Assembly (NCBI RefSeq): GCF_002994635.1 | Contig: NZ_PVNL01000051.1 | Coordinates: forward strand, 1-64,000 | Origin: Enhygromyxa salina | GTDB taxonomy: Bacteria > Myxococcota_A > Polyangia > Nannocystales > Nannocystaceae | DNA length: 64,000 nt | Reading direction: 5' to 3' | Shown: positions 16,284-24,760 of the stretch, one piece after another | Position numbering within the stretch: the stretch's first letter is position 1 | Layout of the letters: each line of letters opens with the position of its first letter | Made by a program: the position numbers and the translations under genes | The notes under the pieces: generated by a model | Seen by the model: only the letters and a program-made list of their open reading frames with translations | Told to the model about the DNA's origin: nothing | Database searches by the model: none

Positions 16284-17183
16284 GTGAACCGGCACGAGTG
16301 CCTGCGCGGGCTGTCCCGCGACCACCACCACGCGTTGGTCCTCGCGCGGACCCTGGTGCGCGTCAGCGCAGAACCACCCACCGATCCCGACAGCTTCGTC
16401 GCCGAGATCCGCACCCAGTGGACCGCCGAGATCGCTCCGCACTTCACCGCAGAGGAGCGCGAGCTGCTGCCGCTGAGCGACTGCGGCGATCAGCAGCTCC
16501 GCGCCCACGCCCAGCGGATCCGCTCGGACCACGCCCAGCTGCGCCAGCTGCTCGACACGCTCGCGCCGTCCAACCTCGCCGACCAGGCCCCCGAGCTCGG
16601 ACAGCTGCTCGCGGCCCACGTCCGCTTCGAGGAGCGCACCTGGTTCCCGGCGCTCGAGGCCGCGCTCGATCCTTCCACGCTCGAGGCGCTCTCCCACCGC
16701 CTACAGCCGATCCCCGAGTCGCAGATCACCGGCTTTCACCGCGACGACGAGGACATCTGGGTCGCCGAGCTCGACTGCGGGCACGCCCAACACATCCGCC
16801 ACGCGCCGCCGTTCTCGCTGGCTGCGTGGGTGAACGAGCCAGCTGAACGCGCCGCGCACCTCGGCACCCGCCTGCGCTGTCAGCTGTGTCGGATGCCGCG
16901 GCGTCCGCCCTGCGCGACCATGTACAAACAAACCCCCGAATACGATGAGACCACGATCCCCGCGGGCTTGCTGCGGAGCCATCGCCTGCGCGGGGGCGCG
17001 TGGGGGGAGATCGAGGTGATCGCAGGGACGGTCGAGTACGTGCTCGAGGATGAAGACAACCTGACGTTCGCGCTGCGCCCCGGCGTGCTCGGCATCGTCG
17101 CGCCCGAGCGGCCGCATCACATCGCGCTGGGTCCGAGTGCGCGCGTTCGCGTTCGTTTCTGTCGCTGCGCCAAGCTCGAGTAG
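16284..17183 (+). CDS. hemerythrin / DUF3565 / DUF1971-cupin triple-domain protein
   Basis: 299 aa, GTG start. Residues 1-140 form a hemerythrin-like four-helix domain: His14-His16 in Arg-Asp-His-His-His, a His-Phe-x-x-Glu-Glu, a later Asp-His and His-x3-Glu-Glu give the usual di-iron ligands. Residues about 145-210 match DUF3565 (Ile-Thr-Gly-Phe-His-Arg-Asp, then Cys-Gly-His-x-Gln-His-x-Arg-His-x-Pro-Pro, then Leu-x-Cys-x-x-Cys), a small metal-binding-looking module. Residues about 212-299 match the YeaR/TehB-type cupin DUF1971. DUF1971 cupins and hemerythrins of this kind are linked in other bacteria to nitrosative, oxygen or tellurite stress. A cytoplasmic iron-based stress role is therefore inferred. 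Confidence 0.82.
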   Translation: MNRHECLRGLSRDHHHALVLARTLVRVSAEPPTDPDSFVAEIRTQWTAEIAPHFTAEERELLPLSDCGDQQLRAHAQRIRSDHAQLRQLLDTLAPSNLADQAPELGQLLAAHVRFEERTWFPALEAALDPSTLEALSHRLQPIPESQITGFHRDDEDIWVAELDCGHAQHIRHAPPFSLAAWVNEPAERAAHLGTRLRCQLCRMPRRPPCATMYKQTPEYDETTIPAGLLRSHRLRGGAWGEIEVIAGTVEYVLEDEDNLTFALRPGVLGIVAPERPHHIALGPSARVRVRFCRCAKLE

Positions 17184-17215
17184 GGCGCGTGTTCGGCCAA
17201 TCCCGGCCGGGCTGC

Positions 17216-17221
17216 TACCAT
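17216..17221 (+). promoter_or_regulatory. putative -10 element (TACCAT) of 17228-18049
   Basis: TACCAT lies 6 nt before a GTG at 17228 and supports that start over the GTG at 17189. Confidence 0.4.
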
Positions 17222-17227
17222 CGAAGC

Positions 17228-18049
17228 GTGCCACGCGAGACCTTCGACTCGGAGATCGGCGACGTCCACGAGCGGCGCGGCGATCGACCGTCGTTCACCA
17301 GCGAATTTCGGGGCGCCTCGGAGTCGCTGATCGAGAGCGAGCGGCCGCCGCGGATCCTGGACGCTGGACGCCGCGGCCGGCGATTTCTGTGGGTCGTCGT
17401 GTTGGTCTGCGCGGCGCTGGTCGGTGGCGGGTGGGCGCTCTGGTACTGGTCGGCGCCGATCGGCGAGTGGATCGCTGGGCTCAACCCCGCCAACGACGAC
17501 ACGCCCGCAAGCGAGCCGCCGGCTGAGCCGGAGCCTGCAGTCGAGCCAGAGCCCGCGGTCGAGCCGGAGCCGGACGAGCCGGCGAAGGTGTTTGGGATCC
17601 GCGGTGCGCCGGACGATCCAGCCCCGACGCCCGTGCCCGAGACGCCCGAGCCTGCGACCCCTGACTCCGAGACGTCCCAGCCCGCGACCCCGGAGCCGAC
17701 GCCCGAGCCAGCCCCGACGCCCGCGGTCGTCAGCACGACGATCCAGACCACGGCGACGCAAGTGCGTGGCAAGGTCTCCGACGCCGCCGTGGCAAATCGC
17801 CTCGCGCCCGTCGACGCGGCGCTGCCAGGCTGCTGGGCCGAGGCGATCACAGCAGGCGCGACGGCCAAGGTCGATCTCGAGCTCAGCTTCCAGATCCGCT
17901 GGAGTGGTCGCGCGAACAGTGTGGCAGTGACGGGGGGCTCCGACGCGCTCAACAAGTGTGTACGGGCGGCTGTACCCACAGCAGGATGGCCCAAGCCAAG
18001 CGATGGCGGCGACGCGAAGGTGACCCGCAGCTGGACGCTCGGTGGCTGA
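17228..18049 (+). CDS. AgmX/PglI-type C-terminal domain protein with Pro-rich linker
   Basis: 273 aa. An acidic cytoplasmic N-terminus precedes one membrane helix near 55-75. A long Pro/Glu/Thr repeat linker, about 85-170, has the length to span the periplasm. The C-terminal 95 residues carry the AgmX/PglI C-terminal pattern: a Leu-Pro-Gly-Cys-Trp, a strand-rich middle, a second Cys in Asn-Lys-Cys-Val and a final Trp-Pro. In Myxococcus, AgmX belongs to adventurous gliding motility; the domain is also common in TonB-like envelope proteins. A TonB-like or motility-related envelope role is inferred. It follows the hemerythrin-fusion gene but has its own putative -10. Confidence 0.7.
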   Translation: MPRETFDSEIGDVHERRGDRPSFTSEFRGASESLIESERPPRILDAGRRGRRFLWVVVLVCAALVGGGWALWYWSAPIGEWIAGLNPANDDTPASEPPAEPEPAVEPEPAVEPEPDEPAKVFGIRGAPDDPAPTPVPETPEPATPDSETSQPATPEPTPEPAPTPAVVSTTIQTTATQVRGKVSDAAVANRLAPVDAALPGCWAEAITAGATAKVDLELSFQIRWSGRANSVAVTGGSDALNKCVRAAVPTAGWPKPSDGGDAKVTRSWTLGG

Positions 18050-18161
18050 CGCTGTTCAGCTAAGAACAGTCATCTAGCGAACTCTCCACAACAGTTGATC
18101 TCTGTGGTGGTTTTACCGATGGTACCCCCGTTCGCGCTCATTCGTTCGCGATGGAGGAATC

Positions 18162-19958
18162 ATGTCTCGACAATTCAAATCGATGTTGGCCGGCCTCTCG
18201 GCCGCGCTCGTGCTGGCTGCGCCTCGCTTGGCGTTGGCGGCCCCACCCGGTCCTGCAGAGGCGGTCGAGGAGGCGGCTCCCGCCGCTCTGACCCCGCAGT
18301 GGTGGCAAAATACAGTCGGCTCCCTGCTCTCTGATGACCTTCTGAGTATGGGTCTGCACCTGCTCTTGGGTGTGTTGCTGTTTCTCGCGGGCTGGCTGGT
18401 CGCGAAGTTGGTCTCGTGGGCCGTGTATCGGATGCTATGCAAGACCGATCTCGACAACAAGCTGGCCAACAAGCTCGGGCTCAAGCTGTTGCTCGAAGAC
18501 GACGACACCAAGCGTGACCCCAACGCGCTCGAGCGGGGCGTCGCGCAGGTCGTGTTCTATCTGGTGATGGCGCTGGTCGTCGTCGGGGTGCTCGACTTCG
18601 CCGGCCTCGAGCAGGCCGCGGGGCCGATCCAGGGCTTCGTCGACACGGTCATGCAGGCGCTGCCGCTGGTCGGCAAGGCGGTCCTGATCATGGCCGTCGC
18701 GACCATCGCGGGGTTGATCCTGCGCAAGGTCGTGACCAAGGCGCTGGATCTCGCGCGGGTCGACAAGCGCTTCGCCGCTCTCGATGCGCCTGAACCTGGC
18801 GACGCGAAGGTCGACGCCAAAGCCGACAAAGACGCCCCCAGGCCGTTCTCGCAGACGGCCGGTCAGGTCGTGTTCTCGCTGGTCATGATCATTGGCCTCG
18901 CCGGGGCGTTCGACGCCCTGCAGATCGAGGCGATCTCGGTCCCGCTGAGCAACGCGATCAACACCTTGCTCGCGCTCCTGCCTGCGATCGGTATCGCGGT
19001 GCTGATCGCCGCGGGCGGCTGGGTGCTGGGCAAGATCGTCCGGACCGTGACCACGCGCGCGCTCGAGTCGCTCGGGTTCGACAAGCTGGTCGCCAAGGCC
19101 CGGCTCGACGGGCTGTTTGGCAGCTCGAGCCCCAGCAAGGTCGTAGGGTGGTTGGCGATGGCCTTCATCGTCGTCCAGGCCGCGATCGCGGCGCTCGACC
19201 GGATCGGCCTCGAGACCCTGTCGGCCCCAATGACCGACATGATGGCGCAGTTCTGGGCGTTGCTCCCGGCGGTGTTGATCACGACCTTGATCGTGATCTT
19301 CGGCGTGTTCGTGGGTCGTCTGTTGCGTGGGATCGTGCAAAAGACCCTCGAAGGGATCGGGTTTGACCGGCTCATGGACAAGCTCGGGTTCGGGAAGATC
19401 GCCGAGCGCGACGACGATCTCGCCAAGCCCTCGGGCCTGGTTGGGTTCGTGGTCCAGGGCGCGGTGGTGCTGCTCGCGGTCGTGCAGGGGCTCAACAACC
19501 TCGGCCTCGATCTGTGGGCGGGCTACGTCGACGCGTTCTTGGTGTTCTCGGTGACCCGGGCCGCGGTCGCGCTGCTGATCGTCGGCGTCGGCTTCACGGT
19601 CGGCAACTACGTCCGCGACGTCATCGAGGCCCGCCAGCGCGGCGAGCAGCCGGCCGCTGGCGCCGCCGAGGGTGGCGACGCGCCTGGTCCGGTGTGGATG
19701 GCAGAGTTCGCGCGCTACGTCGTGCTGGTGTTCGCGTTCACCATGGGCATCCACCAGCTCGGTGTCGCCGAGGACTTCGTGCTGCTGAGCTTCGCCCTGC
19801 TGTTTGGCGCGCTGTGCCTCGCTGGCGCGCTGGCGTTCGGGCTGGGCTCGCGCGAGCTCGCTGGTGAGATCGTTCGCGAGCGCTACCGCAAGGCCAAGCT
19901 CGACAACGTCGCCAAGCCGGCCGCCAAACCGCCCGGCAAGGGACTGTTCGATAAGTAA
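18162..19958 (+). CDS. CmpX-like mechanosensitive-type membrane protein (repeated TM-helix domain)
   Basis: 598 aa. A cleavable signal (ends Ala-Leu-Ala-Ala near 28) precedes repeated units, each a membrane helix pair followed by an amphipathic Phe/Leu-Asp-Lys-Leu stretch. Examples are 'IVRTVTTRALESLGFDKL' and 'IVQKTLEGIGFDRLMDKLG'. This is the repeated conserved TM-helix domain of CmpX and related small-conductance mechanosensitive channels. About eleven helices are visible. A strong GGAGG lies 7 nt before the ATG, in contrast to the leaderless-looking neighbours. A terminator follows at 19994. Confidence 0.8.
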   Translation: MSRQFKSMLAGLSAALVLAAPRLALAAPPGPAEAVEEAAPAALTPQWWQNTVGSLLSDDLLSMGLHLLLGVLLFLAGWLVAKLVSWAVYRMLCKTDLDNKLANKLGLKLLLEDDDTKRDPNALERGVAQVVFYLVMALVVVGVLDFAGLEQAAGPIQGFVDTVMQALPLVGKAVLIMAVATIAGLILRKVVTKALDLARVDKRFAALDAPEPGDAKVDAKADKDAPRPFSQTAGQVVFSLVMIIGLAGAFDALQIEAISVPLSNAINTLLALLPAIGIAVLIAAGGWVLGKIVRTVTTRALESLGFDKLVAKARLDGLFGSSSPSKVVGWLAMAFIVVQAAIAALDRIGLETLSAPMTDMMAQFWALLPAVLITTLIVIFGVFVGRLLRGIVQKTLEGIGFDRLMDKLGFGKIAERDDDLAKPSGLVGFVVQGAVVLLAVVQGLNNLGLDLWAGYVDAFLVFSVTRAAVALLIVGVGFTVGNYVRDVIEARQRGEQPAAGAAEGGDAPGPVWMAEFARYVVLVFAFTMGIHQLGVAEDFVLLSFALLFGALCLAGALAFGLGSRELAGEIVRERYRKAKLDNVAKPAAKPPGKGLFDK

Positions 19959-19993
19959 GTCGCACCTGGCGCTCGCGCGCGAGGATGCTGTCG

Positions 19994-20026
19994 GACCGGC
20001 GGGCGCTTGCGCCCGCCGGTCTTGTT
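19994..20026 (+). terminator. rho-independent terminator
   Basis: A perfect 12-bp GC-rich stem (19994-20005 with 20010-20021) and a 4-nt CTTG loop are followed by TTGTT. It lies 36 bp after the channel gene and just before the MMPL gene, so the two are probably separate transcripts. Confidence 0.85.
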
Positions 20027-20061
20027 GCTGAAAGCCGGTGCGGACCGGACGGTCTCCAGGC

Positions 20062-22380
20062 ATGGGCTTTGCTTCACGTTCGGGCATGCCAGGTGGGTTT
20101 GCGCGCACGACTGTGAAGCTGCGATGGGTCGGCCTCATCGCCCTGTTGGCGACCTTGGTCGTCGGTCTGCTGATGACACCGGGGACGATCCAGGCGCTCG
20201 AGCCGGGCGGCTTCGAGGTCACCCGCGGCACGGTGGCGCAGACCGAGGAGCAGCTGGCGGATCGGTTTGGCACGGCCCAGGTCGATCTGTTGATCCTGGT
20301 TGGCGACAGCGGCCACGGCTCGCTGGTGGCGGACCCCGGCGCCCGGGCCCGACTGGGGACGCTGCTCGATCGCCTGCGGGCCCGGCCCGAGGTCATTCAG
20401 GTGGTCGGCCCCGAGCAGCTGCCGCTCAGCTTGTCTCGAGATCAGCGCGAGGCGGTGCTGATGGTGTCGGTCCGGGGTGACGAGCGAACTCAGCAAGCCG
20501 AGTTCGGACAGCTCGAGGCGGTCGCGCGCTCGGTCGAGGGGCTCGAGGTCGCGCTCGGTGGCAGCCTCGCGGCCAACGTCGACGCCCAGCAGCTGGCCCG
20601 CGAGGATCTTCAGCGGGCCGAGCTCGTCGCGCTCCCGATCGCGCTGTTGATCTTGCTGATCTACTTTCGCCGGCCGCTGCCCGCGTTGCTGCCGATCCTC
20701 GTCGGTGGATTTGCGATCACGGGGACCTTTCCGCTGCTGCGCGGCCTCGCGGAGCTCACCCCCGTGTCGCTGTTCGCCCTCAACATCGTCGTGTTCCTGG
20801 GGCTCGGGCTGGCGATCGACTACTCGCTGTTCATCGTCCAGCGCCAGCGCGAAGAGCTGGCGATCGGCAACCCGGTCGACGTCGCGCTTCGGCGCACGCT
20901 GGCGACCGCTGGCAAGACCGTGCTGTTCTCGGGGATCGCGGTGATCGTCAGCTTGCTCGCGCTCGCGTGGGTGCCGATCTCGCTGCTGCGCAGCATCGCG
21001 CTGGGGGGGACCTTGGTCGTCGTGCTCGCCAACGTCGGCGCGCTGGTCATCCTGCCGACGCTGCTCGCGCTGCTCGGTGGTCGGGTCGCTGGCGAGGGCG
21101 TGCTCGGGGGCGGGTCGATCGACCCGCGGATCGAGAGCCCGCACGGGCGCGAGGGGGCGTGGTCGCGGATCGCAGCGGCGGTCATGCGACGGCCTGGGGT
21201 CGTCGCTGCGATCGTCGGCGCGGCGCTGTTGCTGACCGGCGCTCCGGTCCTGCGCCTGCAGACCGCGCCCGCCGACGCGCGGATGTTCCCGCCGACCAGC
21301 GAGATCCATCGGGTCCACGCGGCGCTCAGTGACAGCGAGCGGTTCACCGTCGATCCCAGCGCGACCCAGCTGGTGCTGGTCACGACCGCCTCCGGCGGGT
21401 CGATGCTGGCACCCGATGCCCTCGCGGCCCTGCAGGACTACGCGCAGCGGCTCGAGAGCATCGAGGGCGTGGTCGCGGTCAGCGGGCTCAACTCGGTGTT
21501 GGGCCCTCAGCACCCGTCGCTGGCCGAGCTGCTCGCGGCGCCCGTGGTGCCGCCGGCGTTGCAGGCCGAGCTCGACGCCCTCGTCGCTGACGACGCCACC
21601 TTGCTGCGGGTCGTCAGCCAGCTGCCGAGCGCGTCGCCACAGGCACGGGCGCAGCTCGCCGCGATCGAGGCTCGAGCGCCGCACGAGCTGGAGGTCGCGC
21701 TCGCTGGCGCGGCGGCCCACGCCCGCGAGCTCGATCGTGCGCTCGCCGAGCGGCTGCCGTGGGCCGCGCTGACCGTCGCGCTGTCGAGCTTTGTGGTGCT
21801 GCTGCTGGCGTTTGGCGCCCCGGTGATCGCGCTCGAGGCGGTGATCATGAACGTGCTGTCGCTGACCGCCAGCTTTGGTGCGCTGGTGTTCGTGTTTCAG
21901 GACGGCCGGTTCGAGCAGCTCCTGGACTATCGCTCGATCGGGACGATCGAGCCGACGGTGCCGGTCATGATGTTCGCCTTGGTGTTCGGCCTGTCGATGG
22001 ACTACGAGCTGTTCTTGCTCAGCCGGATCCGCGAGGCCTGGCTGCGTGACGCCGACAACTCGCGCAGCGTGATCCAAGGGCTGACCCGAACAGGGGCGAT
22101 CATCACGACCGCCGCGGTGATCCTGATCGTGTTCGTGCTCGGGCTGGCCGCGGGGACCCTGGTGTTCATGAAGCAGCTCGGGATCGGGATGGCGCTGGCG
22201 ATCCTGATCGACGCGACGCTGATCCGCATGTTGCTGGTCCCGGCGACGATGGGCTTGCTCGGCAAGTGGAACTGGTGGTCACCCGCCTGGCTGACGCGGA
22301 TGCGCGCGGCGCTGGGGATCGAGCTGCGCGAGGGCGAGGCGGAGCGCGAGCGAATTGCCCAGGGGCCAGCAAACTCGTAG
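20062..22380 (+). CDS. MMPL/RND-family transporter
   Basis: 772 aa from the ATG at 20062. GTG 20038 and ATG 20086 are alternatives. The two-fold layout of MMPL proteins is clear: a first helix, an extracytoplasmic loop (about 45-180), five to six helices with Gly-Leu-x-Ile-Asp-Tyr near 255, and a repeat of the same set. The second half has a loop at about 395-565 and Gly-Leu-Ser-Met-Asp-Tyr near 650. The Asp-Tyr pairs are the proton-relay signature of the family. Members export lipids, hopanoids or lipopeptides; the substrate here is unknown. A terminator lies just upstream and no partner periplasmic adaptor is nearby. Confidence 0.88.
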   Translation: MGFASRSGMPGGFARTTVKLRWVGLIALLATLVVGLLMTPGTIQALEPGGFEVTRGTVAQTEEQLADRFGTAQVDLLILVGDSGHGSLVADPGARARLGTLLDRLRARPEVIQVVGPEQLPLSLSRDQREAVLMVSVRGDERTQQAEFGQLEAVARSVEGLEVALGGSLAANVDAQQLAREDLQRAELVALPIALLILLIYFRRPLPALLPILVGGFAITGTFPLLRGLAELTPVSLFALNIVVFLGLGLAIDYSLFIVQRQREELAIGNPVDVALRRTLATAGKTVLFSGIAVIVSLLALAWVPISLLRSIALGGTLVVVLANVGALVILPTLLALLGGRVAGEGVLGGGSIDPRIESPHGREGAWSRIAAAVMRRPGVVAAIVGAALLLTGAPVLRLQTAPADARMFPPTSEIHRVHAALSDSERFTVDPSATQLVLVTTASGGSMLAPDALAALQDYAQRLESIEGVVAVSGLNSVLGPQHPSLAELLAAPVVPPALQAELDALVADDATLLRVVSQLPSASPQARAQLAAIEARAPHELEVALAGAAAHARELDRALAERLPWAALTVALSSFVVLLLAFGAPVIALEAVIMNVLSLTASFGALVFVFQDGRFEQLLDYRSIGTIEPTVPVMMFALVFGLSMDYELFLLSRIREAWLRDADNSRSVIQGLTRTGAIITTAAVILIVFVLGLAAGTLVFMKQLGIGMALAILIDATLIRMLLVPATMGLLGKWNWWSPAWLTRMRAALGIELREGEAERERIAQGPANS

Positions 22381-22402
22381 ATTGGAGTTCAGTTCGGGAC
22401 CG

Positions 22403-23056
22403 ATGGAGCGCCACCCACGACGCACGGAAGATCTGGTGATCCCAGCCGCGCTCGCGCAGCTGCTTGGGTCGGTGCGGGCGGCGTGCGGCGTCGCGACCCC
22501 GGCGGAGCTCGACGTCGATCGTGTGCGCGACGTCGAGGCCGCGATGGGGACCCGCCTGCCGGAGCCGATCCTCGCGCTGCTCGCCGCCGACCTCGAGTTC
22601 TTGCGCGATGGCCTGCGCATGGATCTGGGCGAGATCAACGGTCACTCTGCCCAGGCCCGGGAGTCGCGTGCGCGCGGCGACCTCGTCGTGTTTGGTGCCG
22701 AACCTGGCGGGCACGTGTTTCATGGGTTCCTGATCGGCGCCCCGGATGATCGTGTCGCCGTCTTCAACACGCATGGTCGCTCGCTACAGTCGTTCGACGT
22801 CACGACATGGCTGAGCGATCGCGTGGACCAGGCCGGAGTGGAGCCCGCCGAGGCCCCGCCGCTGCAGGCTCGCCTGGTCCGCGCCGCGCCCAAGCTGCCC
22901 GAGGGACGACGCGCGCGGCACCACAAGTGGGGCGTCGGGCGCGTCATGACCGAAGAGGGCACCGGCCCGACTCGCAAGGTCAAGATCGTGTTCCCCGAGG
23001 TGGGCGTCAAGGCCGTGGTCGCGCGGTTCCTGGAGTTCTTGGACGACGTGGACTGA
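22403..23056 (+). CDS. SMI1/KNR4-like domain protein with DUF3553/Tudor-like C-terminus
   Basis: 217 aa from the ATG at 22403; the open frame before it overlaps the MMPL gene from a TTG. Residues about 20-130 look like a SMI1/KNR4 fold (Leu-Pro-Glu-Pro-Ile-Leu-Ala-Leu-Leu, then Phe-Gly-Ala-Glu, then a Gly-Phe-Leu strand). Residues about 165-215 resemble the small beta-barrel at the end of UvrD/PcrA helicases: His-His-Lys-Trp-Gly-Val-Gly-Arg-Val, then Lys-Ile-Val-Phe, then Val-Gly-Val-Lys. SMI1 proteins often serve as immunity proteins to toxins, but no toxin gene is adjacent. The function is uncertain. Confidence 0.6.
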   Translation: MERHPRRTEDLVIPAALAQLLGSVRAACGVATPAELDVDRVRDVEAAMGTRLPEPILALLAADLEFLRDGLRMDLGEINGHSAQARESRARGDLVVFGAEPGGHVFHGFLIGAPDDRVAVFNTHGRSLQSFDVTTWLSDRVDQAGVEPAEAPPLQARLVRAAPKLPEGRRARHHKWGVGRVMTEEGTGPTRKVKIVFPEVGVKAVVARFLEFLDDVD

Positions 23057-23076
23057 CGTTCAGCCCGGCGCGGGAC

Positions 23077-24735
23077 CTACCCGGGAGCTGGGTTGATGAT
23101 CTCGGTCCCCGTGCCGCCCAGATACGCGTAGCTGTCGTATTGATCGTAGCCCACGATGACCACCGAGAACGGTTGGTCGCCGCCATCGAGCACATGGACG
23201 CCGTCGCTCACGGGCACGCGGGCGACCTCGTAGCCGCTGTCGGCGACGGACACGAACAGGCTGTTGGAGATCGGCGCGTTGTCGAGCGAGATCGCAGCGC
23301 CCGCGCTGCGGGTCAGTACGGCGACGTCGTTGATCCAGGTATCGGGGACCAGCACGACATAGCGCTGCAGCTGCTGCTCGATCGGCGCGATCTGGACCAT
23401 CGCCGGATCGCCGATCCCCCCGATCGCGTCGCCGCCGGTCATGTACTGGAGCACGGCGATCGGCTTGTCGGCCTGGATCTCGAAGTCGCCGGGGTTTGAG
23501 CTGGGGCCGCGCACGTAGAAGGGCAGCATCTGGCCGGCCTGCAGCACGATCTGCGGCGCGGGCAGGCCGACGACCCCGGGGCTGGCGCTGAAGGTGATGG
23601 TGGTCGGGCCCTCGGACGCATAGACCTGCCACGCTGCGGCCTCGGGCAGGTTGGGGACCCGCACGGGCATGCGCGACGCGATGAAGTGGGTGCCCCAGCT
23701 GCGCACGCCCGCGAGCTGCTCTTCGAGGTGATCGCAGGCCTGCAGGTTGGCCGGCACGAACGCGCACTCGTGGCCCGAGAACACCGCGACCGGGTGATCT
23801 TCGTCGCTGATGATCCGCGTGCCGCTCAGGGTCGAGCCCATCAGCTGGGTCATGACCTCGGCGATGTCGCCCTCGTCGAGGTTGACCATGAACGGCACGC
23901 CCGCTTGCCCGGCCGGGACCCCGCCTGCGCCCTGGGTGACCACATTGGGAGTGACCTGCACGACGGTGCCGTCGTGGGCGGCGACGATCGTCGCGTAGGC
24001 GCCCTGGATGCCGAAGCTGTCCTCGTTGGGCTGCCAGCCGACCACGTGGTGGATATGGTCCCAGGTCGCGGCCGGGTACAGCATCGAGGCGTCGGACAAG
24101 AACGACGAGGCGCCGTCGACCGGGTTGAACTGGTAGGCGACGATCGGCACGTTGGCGCTGATCCGGTAGGCGCCCCCAACCCGCTTGCCGCTGTTGTCCT
24201 GGTGGAGATCGGGCAGCTCGAAGCTGTGGAGATCGAGCGCGGGCACGACGGTCGGGCCGGCGACCGTGGACCACACGCCCGCCATGTTCTTGCGCTCGAC
24301 GGTGACGGTCGCCGGGGCGTCGATCTGGACGTTGGACACCGCGACCGCGAACTGGACGGCCTCGGCCCCGTCGTGGGTGTCGAGGTCGACGGCGTAGAAG
24401 CGACAGCCGACGGTGCTGGTGCCCTGCTGGGCCTGGCCGCAGGTGGTTGGGATCGTGCCGCTCGGGGGCAGCTCGGCGTCGGGCATGGCGGTGAGATCGA
24501 ACTTGGGATCGCCGTCGCCGTCGCCGTCGCCGTGATCCTCGCCGTCGCCGTCGCCGTCGCCCGTGGTCTGGGTCTCGGCGGTGTCCTCCGTGCCGAGCTC
24601 GCTGGTCTGCTCGGCGCTGTCTTGCTCGCCGAAGGTCAACGTCACGGCCGACCCAGCGTCGGCGCTTCGACCGGTCCCACACCCGAGCGCGCAGGCGCCC
24701 ACGACCACGCAGGCCTTCAACCTGGATCGCTGCAT
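23077..24735 (-). CDS. IgGFc-binding family lipoprotein
   Basis: 552 aa. The lipobox is Leu-Gly-Cys (Cys near 19). A Thr/Glu linker and a Gly-Asp repeat lead to Lys-Phe-Asp-Leu at 78-81. The body matches the IgGFc-binding N-terminal family: 'GCRFYAVDLD', 'VPIVAYQFNP', Ser-Asp-Ala-Ser-Met-Leu-Tyr-Pro, then a Gly-His-Glu-Cys and a Gly-Gly-Asp near 430. The name comes from a mucin-like animal protein; in bacteria the family is a surface adhesin or carbohydrate-binding type of unknown ligand. A paralog lies at 50222-52081. It is convergent with the SMI1-like gene, 20 bp away. TACACT lies 8 nt before the ATG. Confidence 0.82.
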   Translation of the reverse strand: MQRSRLKACVVVGACALGCGTGRSADAGSAVTLTFGEQDSAEQTSELGTEDTAETQTTGDGDGDGEDHGDGDGDGDPKFDLTAMPDAELPPSGTIPTTCGQAQQGTSTVGCRFYAVDLDTHDGAEAVQFAVAVSNVQIDAPATVTVERKNMAGVWSTVAGPTVVPALDLHSFELPDLHQDNSGKRVGGAYRISANVPIVAYQFNPVDGASSFLSDASMLYPAATWDHIHHVVGWQPNEDSFGIQGAYATIVAAHDGTVVQVTPNVVTQGAGGVPAGQAGVPFMVNLDEGDIAEVMTQLMGSTLSGTRIISDEDHPVAVFSGHECAFVPANLQACDHLEEQLAGVRSWGTHFIASRMPVRVPNLPEAAAWQVYASEGPTTITFSASPGVVGLPAPQIVLQAGQMLPFYVRGPSSNPGDFEIQADKPIAVLQYMTGGDAIGGIGDPAMVQIAPIEQQLQRYVVLVPDTWINDVAVLTRSAGAAISLDNAPISNSLFVSVADSGYEVARVPVSDGVHVLDGGDQPFSVVIVGYDQYDSYAYLGGTGTEIINPAPG

Positions 24736-24760
24736 CGCGCGGGAGTGTACCCTCGCGCGC

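Noticed and set aside
18052..18069. Terminator after the AgmX-like gene
   Set aside because: Only a 6-bp stem (CTGTTC/GAACAG) and no T tract.
18435..20396. 653-aa minus-strand open frame over the channel gene
   Set aside because: Composition is Arg/Asp/Gln/His-rich, as expected for the antisense of a GC-rich membrane gene; the sense strand encodes a clear CmpX-like protein with a Shine-Dalgarno sequence and terminator.
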